Assembly (NCBI GenBank): GCA_028292835.1
Contig: JAQGLP010000522.1
Span: forward strand, 1 to 5,333
Reading direction: 5' to 3'
DNA: 5,333 bases
Source of the DNA: Variovorax sp.
GTDB lineage: Bacteria > Pseudomonadota > Gammaproteobacteria > Burkholderiales > Burkholderiaceae_C
Shown: one piece after another, positions 1 through 5,333 of the stretch
Layout: every line of letters starts with the position of its first letter
Position numbering within the stretch: position 1 is the first letter of the stretch
Notes under the pieces: generated by a model
What the model saw: only the letters and a program-made list of their open reading frames with translations
Told to the model about the DNA's origin: nothing
Databases searched by the model: none
Translations under genes and position numbers: made by a program

Positions 1-1
1 C

Positions 2-106
2 GGCATGACGATGCCGGGCGTGTGCACCGCACTCAACGTCGACAAGGGATTTGCACAACTCCAAGATCTCCTGGGTTCAGCAGGAGAGGCGACATCGTTG
101 CGCTAA
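2..106 (+). CDS. rsbS: RsbS-like STAS-domain stressosome protein, C-terminal fragment
   Basis: This is an open frame entering from the left edge and ending at TAA 104-106; only 34 codons are present. The residues read GMTMPGVCTALNVDKG followed by a FAQLQDLLG helix. This matches the conserved end of RsbS-type STAS domains (hydrophobic strand, a T-A-L-N-V-(D/E)-x-G motif, then a terminal amphipathic helix). In the family, RsbS is the small STAS scaffold protein that forms the stressosome core with RsbR paralogues and is phosphorylated on Ser by RsbT. That Ser would lie left of the window and cannot be checked. The identification rests on this short tail and on the RsbT-like gene that follows immediately, which is the usual rsbR-rsbS-rsbT order. 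The alternative is the STAS tail of an RsbR paralogue, less likely given the direct adjacency to rsbT. Confidence 0.75.
   Translation, partial: GMTMPGVCTALNVDKGFAQLQDLLGSAGEATSLR
82..89 (+). promoter_or_regulatory. Strong Shine-Dalgarno (AGGAGAGG) that places the rsbT start
   Basis: A near-consensus ribosome binding site lies inside the last codons of rsbS. With usual spacing it points to bases 94-96. The in-frame triplet there is ATC, not a standard start. The alternative GTG codons at 22 and 142 lack a comparable site at the right distance. The site therefore argues for either a rare ATC start or a changed base at 96. Confidence 0.6.
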
Positions 107-504
107 AGCCCCAGGTCGTCGACATTAAAACGCCCGAGCAGGTGAACGCCGCGCGCCGGCTGGTCCAGGACCGCGCCGCAGCGCTCGGCTTTGGGACGCT
201 CGATCGGACTAAGTTTGTCACGGCTGCAAGCGAAGTGGCGCGCAACACCCTGGTTCACGGTGGAGGAGGTTCGATGACCTTGACCGAACTCTCGGTCGCG
301 GGGCGATTGGGCATGCGGCTGGACTTTCGGGACCGCGGAAAGGGCATCGCAAATATAGAGCTTGCGTTGCAGGATGGTTTCACGACCGCCAACAGCCTGG
401 GTTTGGGACTCGGCGGTGCGCGGCGCCTCGTGAACGAGTTTGCGATCACGTCAGTGGTCGGTGAAGGCACGCATGTGCAATTAACACAATGGAAACGACG
501 TTAG
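94..504 (+). CDS. rsbT: RsbT-like anti-sigma/stressosome serine kinase
   Basis: A small GHKL-fold (HATPase_c_2) serine kinase of the RsbT family. In Bacillus, RsbT binds the RsbR/RsbS stressosome, phosphorylates both on release and then activates a downstream partner. Numbered from base 94 (136 aa; family about 130), it shows LGFGTLDRTK (31-40), the N-box SEVARN (46-51, Mg-ATP Asn51), the G1 box DRGKGI (80-85), DGFTT (94-98), the G2 lid SLGLGLGGARRLV (101-113) and GEGTHVQ near the end. All ATP-binding motifs are intact, so it should be active. The start is unclear. GTG22 would give 160 aa with an unrelated N-terminus lying inside rsbS and has no Shine-Dalgarno. GTG142 would remove the first beta strand. 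The strong site AGGAGAGG (82-89) sits 7 bases (from the end of AGGAG) before an in-frame ATC at 94, giving the family length, so 94 is my best estimate. The stop overlaps the next gene by 16 bases. Confidence 0.85.
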   Translation: MVALKPQVVDIKTPEQVNAARRLVQDRAAALGFGTLDRTKFVTAASEVARNTLVHGGGGSMTLTELSVAGRLGMRLDFRDRGKGIANIELALQDGFTTANSLGLGLGGARRLVNEFAITSVVGEGTHVQLTQWKRR

Positions 505-1487
505 AAGTAAGCGATGCATCGCACGTTGCCGAGGTCCGCAGGACCGTGAGTTCAGTCGGTCAGCGTGGCGGCTGCACGGCCGAACTGATCGCGCAGGCTG
601 CGCTCGTGGCAACGGAGCTGTCCACCAACATCCTGAAGTACGCCGGTCGAGGCAGCCTCGCGTTGTCCATGGCGAAGGAAGGTGACTCGACAGCTCTTGA
701 CATCCTGGCGCTCGACAACGGACCCGGCATTCCGAACTTCGCGCTGTCCGCGCGAGACGGGCATTCGACAGGCGGTAGCCTGGGGTTCGGTATCGGCACG
801 GTGCAGCGCGCAGCAAGCGTCTTTGATGTGTATTCAGGCACCGGTCTCGGGACAGCCATTTTTGCGCGAATCACAGCACGTCGGCATCCGCCGGCGGCTG
901 AGCCCAGGTTCCGCGTCGGATCGCGCATGACGGCCATCAGGACCGAGACGGTGTCGGGCGACGCCTGGACCCGCTCTGACTTGAAGGACGGAATTCTGGT
1001 TTCCGTGATCGATGGATTGGGGCATGGCCCGAAGGCGGCGGAGGCAGCAGCGCAGGCATCTCAGGTGGTGGAGCAGCGGTTGAGCGAACGTGGCCCGGCG
1101 GAGACAATCCGTGCCGCTCACGACGCCTTGCGCGCCACGCGCGGCGCAGTGATGGCCCTTGCGAAGATCGACGCTCGCGCCGGCACACTGCGCTTTTCTG
1201 GTGTCGGAAATATCAGCGCGATGGTCTTCGATGGCCAAGGAGTGACCCGACTGGTTTCCACCGATGGCACCGTGGGCTACAGCTTGCGCACGCCGCGCGA
1301 GAGCGAAGCCGCCTGGACATCCGGATCGACGTTGGTGATGAACACTGACGGGCTGTTCTCAAAGTGGAACCTGTCGGCACATCCCGGACTGTTGAGCCAC
1401 CACCCGGCGCTGATTGCTGCGGTGCTGCACCGAGACTTCGCACGCAACACTGACGACGCCACGGTAGTGGTCGTGAAAGGCGGTTGA
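489..1487 (+). CDS. RsbT-like ATPase fused to SpoIIE/RsbX-type PP2C phosphatase
   Basis: A 332-residue two-domain regulator. The N-terminal half (about 5-130) is an RsbT/RsbW-type GHKL ATPase: N-box ELSTN (43-47), G1 box DNGPGI (76-81), G2 box SLGFGIGTVQ (97-106), then GTGLGTAIFA. The C-terminal half (about 140-332) is a SpoIIE/PP2C serine phosphatase of RsbX type: SGD (156-158), the metal-binding DGLGHG (175-180), GVGN (238-241), NTDG (285-288) and a closing TDDATVVVV (321-329). The acidic metal ligands are present, so the phosphatase looks active. In stressosome systems RsbX removes phosphate from RsbR and RsbS to reset the complex. The fusion would place a second ATP-binding switch domain on that enzyme; whether this domain phosphorylates a substrate, binds a partner or gates the phosphatase cannot be read from sequence. 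ATG489 is the first start after an in-frame stop (TGA 462-464), has no good Shine-Dalgarno, and overlaps rsbT by 16 bases, which suggests translational coupling. Such fusions are known in other proteobacterial Rsb modules. Confidence 0.88.
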   Translation: METTLEVSDASHVAEVRRTVSSVGQRGGCTAELIAQAALVATELSTNILKYAGRGSLALSMAKEGDSTALDILALDNGPGIPNFALSARDGHSTGGSLGFGIGTVQRAASVFDVYSGTGLGTAIFARITARRHPPAAEPRFRVGSRMTAIRTETVSGDAWTRSDLKDGILVSVIDGLGHGPKAAEAAAQASQVVEQRLSERGPAETIRAAHDALRATRGAVMALAKIDARAGTLRFSGVGNISAMVFDGQGVTRLVSTDGTVGYSLRTPRESEAAWTSGSTLVMNTDGLFSKWNLSAHPGLLSHHPALIAAVLHRDFARNTDDATVVVVKGG

Positions 1488-3241
1488 TGCTGCTGCTTGT
1501 CCTCACCATCAAGGTCCAGAGCGATCATGCGCTGGTAACACTGCGCGATCGCACACGGCAGGTGAGCGAAGTGTTCGGTCTCGAGAGCCTTCAGCGTACA
1601 CGGCTTATTACCGCGGTGTCGGAAATCGGCCGCAACGCACTGCAATACGCTGGCGGTGCCGTCGTCAATTTCCTGGTGGGCGAATCTTCGATCCGGCTGG
1701 GCGCCGAGGCCGTGGTGGTGCAGGTCGTCGACAAAGGTCCGGGAATCTCGGAGCAAGTTATCGCGGTGCGCAGCAGCATGTCCATACCTGGCAAGGCGCA
1801 GGGGGGGCTGCAAGGCAGCCGACGCCTCGTCGATGCCTTCTGGGTGGAATCGGCCCCGGGCGGCGGCACCACCGTGTCGCTCGAAATGATGCTGCCTCGG
1901 GTTGCGCAGCGCCTTACGCCGGCTTTGGTCACGCAGCGCATCGAGCAACTGGTGCGGCGGCCACCGCAAAGTCCGCGCGAAGAGTTGGAGCAGCAAAATC
2001 GCGAGATGCTGCACACGCTGCAGGAACTGCGCCGGCGCCAGAGAGAGCTGGAACAGGCGGATGAGCGCAAGAACGAATTTGTCGCGATGCTTGCGCACGA
2101 ATTGCGCAACCCGCTGTCGGCGATCACGATGGCGCTGGAGTTGATGCGACGCAAGCCTATCTTGGACAAGGGGGATGTTGAGAGATATTGCGCAACCATT
2201 GGGCGCCAAACCGATCAACTGACGCATCTCGTCAATGACCTCATGGACGTGTCGCGGGTGACCCGTGGCAAGGTGGATCTTGAGCGCACCGTTGTTGAGA
2301 TGAACGCTCTGGTTGGGCATGCAGTCGAGATGACACGGGCCTTTATCGATGCCAAGCGGCACGATCTCACGATCGAGAGCACAGCCGAGCAACTCTGGGT
2401 CGATGTGGACGTCGTTCGGATGAAGCAAGTCGTCAGCAACCTGATTCATAACGCGGCCCGCTATACCCCTGCGTCGGGTCGCCTGCAGGTGTCGGTGAGC
2501 AGCAATGGTCACGTCGCCTCAGTCGCGATCCGTGACAATGGGATGGGCATCGAAGCTGCCATGTTGCCCAAAATCTTCGATCTTTTTACGCAGGTCGACA
2601 CCTCATTGGCCCGAGAGGATTCTGGACTGGGCATCGGGCTGACGATCGTGCAGCGGATGGTGCGAGACCATGGTGGCAGCATCACCGCCACCAGTCCCGG
2701 CAAAGGTCTGGGCAGCGAGTTCGTCCTGACGCTCCCGCTGGTCGGCGCGCCAGTCTCGGTCGCCGTCCCCCTGGAGGTCGCCGTTGCCTTGAAGGTTGAT
2801 GTCCCGGCGCGCGCCGGTCGGCGCCTGCTTGTGGTCGACGACAACCAGGATGCGGTGTCGGCGATGCGAGAGATGCTGGAGTTGAGTGGCTACGAATGCG
2901 AAATGGCCTTCGACGGCGCGACCGCACTGGCCATGGCCATGCGGCGCCAGCCTGACGTGGCCGTGCTCGACATTGGCCTGCCGTCGCTCGACGGATTCGA
3001 AGTGGCGCGCGCGCTTCGCACGAAATATGGCCCCCAGGTCGTGTTGATCGCACTCAGCGGTTACTCGGCGCCAGAGATGCGCAAGAAAGCCGAGATGGCC
3101 GGCTTCAATAGCTATTTTGTCAAGCCCGTGGACTTCTCGGCGTTGACGAACGTCCTGCTCGAAATACCGAATGCTTCCGGACATCCCCTCGCGGCGGTGC
3201 AGCCCGTTGCTGCCGGGGCGGACCGCTGCCTGGGAGGGTGA
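1487..3241 (+). CDS. Hybrid histidine kinase with N-terminal RsbT-like domain (RsbT-HisKA-HATPase-REC)
   Basis: A 584-residue soluble hybrid kinase; I see no signal peptide or convincing membrane segment. The order is: RsbT-like GHKL domain (about 5-135; N-box SEIGRN 45-50, G1 VDKGPGI 81-87, G2 GGLQGSRRLVD 106-116); a charged linker/coiled coil (about 160-195); HisKA with phospho-acceptor His204 in AHELRNPLS; HATPase_c (N-box around Asn318 and Asn322, DNGMGI 350-355, GLGIGLTIV 380-388); a short Val/Pro-rich linker; and a receiver domain (acidic pair Asp451-Asp452, phospho-Asp495 in VLDIGLP, Ser524, Lys546 in FVKP). All key residues are present. The N-terminal domain takes the place of a sensor, so the input is probably the stressosome itself. 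The terminal REC implies intramolecular transfer and then an HPt or response regulator outside the window. The start ATG1487 overlaps the preceding TGA (TGATG) with AAGG six bases upstream. A TTG at 1484 is possible but less likely. Confidence 0.9.
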   Translation: MLLLVLTIKVQSDHALVTLRDRTRQVSEVFGLESLQRTRLITAVSEIGRNALQYAGGAVVNFLVGESSIRLGAEAVVVQVVDKGPGISEQVIAVRSSMSIPGKAQGGLQGSRRLVDAFWVESAPGGGTTVSLEMMLPRVAQRLTPALVTQRIEQLVRRPPQSPREELEQQNREMLHTLQELRRRQRELEQADERKNEFVAMLAHELRNPLSAITMALELMRRKPILDKGDVERYCATIGRQTDQLTHLVNDLMDVSRVTRGKVDLERTVVEMNALVGHAVEMTRAFIDAKRHDLTIESTAEQLWVDVDVVRMKQVVSNLIHNAARYTPASGRLQVSVSSNGHVASVAIRDNGMGIEAAMLPKIFDLFTQVDTSLAREDSGLGIGLTIVQRMVRDHGGSITATSPGKGLGSEFVLTLPLVGAPVSVAVPLEVAVALKVDVPARAGRRLLVVDDNQDAVSAMREMLELSGYECEMAFDGATALAMAMRRQPDVAVLDIGLPSLDGFEVARALRTKYGPQVVLIALSGYSAPEMRKKAEMAGFNSYFVKPVDFSALTNVLLEIPNASGHPLAAVQPVAAGADRCLGG

Positions 3242-3243
3242 TG

Positions 3244-3299
3244 GTCCGTCCGGGAAGCAGGTGGGCGGACGGCAGGACGTGGCCGCCGGTCAGGCCGGC
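3244..3299. terminator. GC-rich hairpins between convergent operons; possible weak terminator
   Basis: Only 48 bases separate the two convergent stop codons. GTCCGTCC (3244-3251) pairs with GGGCGGAC (3263-3270): eight pairs with one G-T wobble and an 11-base loop. A second short stem, GCCGG (3285-3289) with CCGGC (3295-3299), spans the stop of the diguanylate cyclase gene. Neither is followed by a T-run on either strand, so intrinsic termination is doubtful. The position between convergent genes is the main argument. Confidence 0.3.
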
Positions 3300-4645
3300 T
3301 TCCTGATCCTGGGGCTCGTTGCGAAGGGCGCGAGTTCGGCGTGCCAGCGTTCCACGCGGTTGCGTCCCCGGGCCTTGGCCGAATACATCGCGGTGTCGGC
3401 GCGCTTGATCAGCTCGTCAAGGCTGCCAATGTCGTCGGTCATGCCGGCCACGCCGGCGCTCACGGTGTAGTGGATCGAGGCACCGTCCACGTTCACCGGC
3501 TTGGCCGCCACATGCATGCACAGGCGCTGCGCAATGGCCTGCGCCTCGTCGCCCGGGCTGCCGGGCAAGAGCACCACGAATTCTTCGCCACCGAAACGTG
3601 CGACGATGTCCGTCGTGCGGAACGTGGCGGAAAGGCCTGCCGCCAGGTGGCGCAGGACCGCATCGCCAGCCGCGTGGCCATGGTTGTCGTTGACCGACTT
3701 GAAATGATCCGCGTCGAACACCGCCACCGAGAGCGGCAGGCCCGCTTTCGCGCAGCGCTGCATCGCGATCGCGGCCGCGTCGAAGAACGCGCGCCGGTTG
3801 GCAAGCCCTGTCAGGTGGTCGCACCACACCGAGCGGCGCAAGGCTTCATGGGCTTCGCGGCGGTCGCTGATGTCGCGGATGATCAGGCTGTAGGCGCGCT
3901 CCTCGTTCGCTGCCTCGTTCCGGGCGCGCAGGGGCACGATCAGGCAACTGCCCCAGAAGCGCTCGCCGCCCGCCCGGCGCAGCCAGCCTTCTTCCAGGTT
4001 CCAGCCCGTCAGGTCGGCCTCCCGGAGGCGTTCCAGCACGCGGTAGCCGTGCAGGTCGCCGTCAGGGTAGAAATTCGCGTAGGAGCACCCGACGGTGGCG
4101 TCGGCTTCGAAGCCCGTGACATGCCGGATGCCGGCGTTCCAGCCCTGGACGAGGCCTTGGCAGTCCAGGGACATCAGCGCGTAGTCGACATTGATGATGC
4201 CGCTGGAAACGGTGTGGATCCATGCCTGGCTGTGTCGCAGTTCGCGGTCTCGCTTGACGGACAACGAAACATCGTCGAGCACGGCCATCAGACGTTCGCT
4301 GTCGAGCTTGAGCAGCGTCAGCGACAGGACTTGCGGGTCCTTGTGGCCCGGCATCCCGGAGTCGATTTGCAGGGGCATCGCATCGCATACCTTGCCATGC
4401 AGGGGTTCGAAGGTCCGGGCGCGGTAAGCCAGGTCGGGCGCAAGGGTCTGGAGCGCAGTGAACAGGTTGGCCAGGTTGCCGTCGCGCGACAGCGGCATGA
4501 GCAGCCGTGCGCACAGCGGGTTGATCATCACGATCTCGCCGTCGGTGGCGATTTGCGCCAGCCCGACCGGTGCCAGATATAGAAACTGGAGCAGCGCCTC
4601 GTATTCTTCGGCCGGGTCTGGCGACAGGGCCGCCAGTTCGGTCAA
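3290..4645 (-). CDS. PAS-PAS-GGDEF diguanylate cyclase
   Basis: A 451-residue soluble protein that should make cyclic di-GMP from two GTP. Domains: PAS 1 (about 18-125, beginning LLQFLYLAPVGLAQI); PAS 2 with PAC (about 140-262, including WNAGIRHVTGFEAD and a closing SLIIRDISDRREAHE); a short signalling helix; and GGDEF (about 270-435) with DHLTGLANRRAFF (276-288), metal-site Asp311 in FDADHFKSVND, the active site GGEEF (352-356), and RADTAMYSAKARGRN near the end. An inhibitory-site motif RxxD (RTTD, 343-346) lies at the canonical spacing before GGEEF, so feedback inhibition by c-di-GMP is expected. There is no EAL or HD-GYP domain. The start is TTG (4645-4643), overlapping the upstream TGA as TTGA, with AAAGG five bases before it. 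It is thus translationally coupled to the PYP-like gene, which suggests that protein controls this enzyme. No PAS cofactor can be assigned from sequence alone. Confidence 0.92.
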   Translation of the reverse strand: MTELAALSPDPAEEYEALLQFLYLAPVGLAQIATDGEIVMINPLCARLLMPLSRDGNLANLFTALQTLAPDLAYRARTFEPLHGKVCDAMPLQIDSGMPGHKDPQVLSLTLLKLDSERLMAVLDDVSLSVKRDRELRHSQAWIHTVSSGIINVDYALMSLDCQGLVQGWNAGIRHVTGFEADATVGCSYANFYPDGDLHGYRVLERLREADLTGWNLEEGWLRRAGGERFWGSCLIVPLRARNEAANEERAYSLIIRDISDRREAHEALRRSVWCDHLTGLANRRAFFDAAAIAMQRCAKAGLPLSVAVFDADHFKSVNDNHGHAAGDAVLRHLAAGLSATFRTTDIVARFGGEEFVVLLPGSPGDEAQAIAQRLCMHVAAKPVNVDGASIHYTVSAGVAGMTDDIGSLDELIKRADTAMYSAKARGRNRVERWHAELAPFATSPRIRKPA

Positions 4646-5034
4646 GCCGGCCTTTGGACCAGCAGGTAGCGCATGCGCACCGCGGGATCAGCCAGCAGCC
4701 TCAGCTTCACCTTGACCGGCCGCATGCGCAGCGTGAGCACGTAGTCGATGGTGTCGTCGAGCTTGGTCGCCGACTCGGTCGCGTCCTCGAAACGCTGCGC
4801 CACCATGTAGTTGTTCATGCAGGGCGCCACGATCGTGAACAGCGGCTGCCCGATCACGCGTTGCACCGAGAGCCCGGCCATCCTCGACTCGAAGGCGTTG
4901 TAGCGCCGCACCACGCTGGCGCCGTCAAAGCCGATGATGCCGAATTCGAGCGTGTCGAGATCGGCATCCGCCGCGCCGTCGATGGCGTCCAGCACGCGGG
5001 CAGAGTCGAACGCGATATCCTGGAATTCAATCAT
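4642..5034 (-). CDS. pyp: Photoactive yellow protein (PYP)-like blue-light sensor
   Basis: A single-domain 130-residue PAS protein close to the length of Halorhodospira PYP (125). Aligned by eye with the remembered PYP sequence: FGIIGFDG (31-38) matches FGAIQLDG; YNAFE (45-49) matches YNAAE; VIG (60-62) and VAPC (69-72) match VIG and VAPC; MRPVKVK (104-110) matches MTPTKVK. Tyr45, Glu49 and Cys72 correspond to PYP Tyr42, Glu46 and Cys69, with no gap between them; Met104 corresponds to Met100. In PYP the Cys carries p-coumaric acid by a thioester, and Tyr and Glu hydrogen-bond its phenolate. PYP Thr50 and Arg52 are Ala53 and Leu55 here, so colour or photocycle rate may differ. I chose ATG5034 because it gives the PYP length and aligned N-terminus. 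An upstream in-frame GTG (5139) would add 35 residues without PYP similarity. The Shine-Dalgarno is weak. The chromophore genes (tyrosine ammonia-lyase, coumaroyl-CoA ligase) are not in the window. A non-photoactive PYP-fold protein remains possible. Confidence 0.82.
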   Translation of the reverse strand: MIEFQDIAFDSARVLDAIDGAADADLDTLEFGIIGFDGASVVRRYNAFESRMAGLSVQRVIGQPLFTIVAPCMNNYMVAQRFEDATESATKLDDTIDYVLTLRMRPVKVKLRLLADPAVRMRYLLVQRPA

Positions 5035-5152
5035 GGAGTGATCTTGGGCTGGTTGTGACGCGGTGACGTTTTGCCGATCAGGCGCTCCACGTCGTTTTTC
5101 CGGGAGTGCGGTTGCGCTGTCCAACTGCACTGGTTGCACCGGCGAGCGCTAG

Positions 5153-5181
5153 TTTATCGGAGCGCGGGTCTTTCCGGTCAT
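5153..5181 (-). promoter_or_regulatory. Possible sigma-70 promoter for the pyp-GGDEF operon
   Basis: On the minus strand, ATGACC (5181-5176) and GATAAA (5158-5153) are separated by 17 bases. Each matches the -35 or -10 consensus at four of six positions. This would start transcription near 5146 and leave a leader of about 110 bases before ATG5034. It lies in the gap between the unidentified upstream gene and the PYP-like gene, the expected place for a promoter. Motifs this degenerate occur by chance, so the call is tentative. Confidence 0.3.
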
Positions 5182-5209
5182 GCCGGCGCCGCGGCGAACA
5201 ACACCGCCT

Positions 5210-5333
5210 TCAAGCAAGCGTCTGCGCGCGCCGATGCTTTTTCAACAGGTCGATGGGAACTTGCACGGCGTGCGAGGCCGCGGCTTTCGCCCGATCGGCG
5301 AGCGGGTGACCTCCGACGGCCGCGGGCGACAGG
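5210..5333 (-). CDS. Unidentified protein, C-terminal fragment
   Basis: An open frame enters from the right edge on the minus strand and ends at TGA 5212-5210, with 40 codons visible. The residues run through HPLADRAKAAASHAVQ to PIDLLKKHRRAQTLA. The composition (Ala-rich, alternating charge, a Lys/Arg-rich tail) looks like a real amphipathic helical C-terminus. I do not recognise the family. It has the same direction as the pyp-GGDEF pair, and its stop lies 175 bases before ATG5034, so it could be part of the same operon or a separate gene. Too little is present to separate it firmly from a chance open frame. Confidence 0.4.
   Translation of the reverse strand, partial: LSPAAVGGHPLADRAKAAASHAVQVPIDLLKKHRRAQTLA

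Noticed and set aside
1277..2512. 411-codon minus-strand open frame opposite the phosphatase and kinase genes
   Set aside because: It is antisense to two clear genes with intact domains. Its translation is rich in His, Arg and Gln with no recognisable domain, a typical GC-rich shadow frame.
3341..4582. 413-codon plus-strand open frame opposite the GGDEF gene
   Set aside because: It has the composition of an antisense shadow (runs of Val, His, Gln and Arg) and no motifs, while the opposite strand carries a complete PAS-PAS-GGDEF protein.
4570..5058. 162-codon plus-strand open frame opposite the PYP-like gene
   Set aside because: The minus strand matches PYP residue by residue. This frame is rich in His and Arg and has no domain.
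5122..5139. CAAC/GTTG dyad and a repeated TGCAC in the pyp leader as an operator
   Set aside because: Arms of only four or five bases in a GC-rich leader are expected by chance, and the overlap with the possible promoter is not exact.
5174..5187. CCGG stem downstream of the right-edge gene as a terminator
   Set aside because: The stem is only four base pairs and no T-run follows on the minus strand.
5106..5309. 67-codon plus-strand open frame near the right edge
   Set aside because: Rich in Cys, Arg and Ser with no family resemblance; it overlaps the leader and the more protein-like minus-strand fragment ending at 5210.

Overview
The window is GC-rich, densely packed proteobacterial DNA. 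Gene content and style suggest a betaproteobacterium, possibly Burkholderiales/Comamonadaceae. That placement is inference, because no rRNA or marker gene is present. The window holds two convergent signalling blocks that meet near position 3242-3289.

Left block, plus strand, 1-3241: the distal part of a stressosome-type Rsb module. It starts with the last 34 codons of an RsbS-like STAS protein. Next comes an RsbT-like serine kinase (to 504), whose start has a strong Shine-Dalgarno but no ATG/GTG/TTG at the right distance. Then follows an RsbT-like ATPase fused to a SpoIIE/RsbX-type PP2C phosphatase (489-1487), and a hybrid histidine kinase that carries a third RsbT-like ATPase domain at its N-terminus (1487-3241; RsbT-like, coiled coil, HisKA, HATPase_c, REC). 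All junctions overlap, so this is one translationally coupled operon that begins left of the window. The likely logic is as follows. RsbT phosphorylates RsbS and the missing RsbR. The phosphatase fusion resets them. The kinase fusion turns the stressosome state into a His-Asp phosphorelay in place of the RsbU/sigma-B branch of Bacillus.

Right block, minus strand, 3290-5034: a two-gene operon. The first gene (5034 to 4642) encodes a stand-alone 130-residue photoactive yellow protein (PYP)-like protein. It keeps the Tyr, Glu and chromophore-binding Cys of PYP at exactly the PYP spacing. The second gene (4645 to 3290) overlaps it by 4 bases (TTGA) and encodes a PAS-PAS-GGDEF diguanylate cyclase with an intact GGEEF active site and a product-inhibition site. 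The arrangement points to a blue-light sensor controlling c-di-GMP synthesis. This is the most interesting element of the window.

Right end, 5035-5333: about 175 bases of leader with a possible promoter, and the C-terminal 40 codons of an unidentified minus-strand gene running in from the right edge. No RNA genes, mobile elements or CRISPR arrays are visible.
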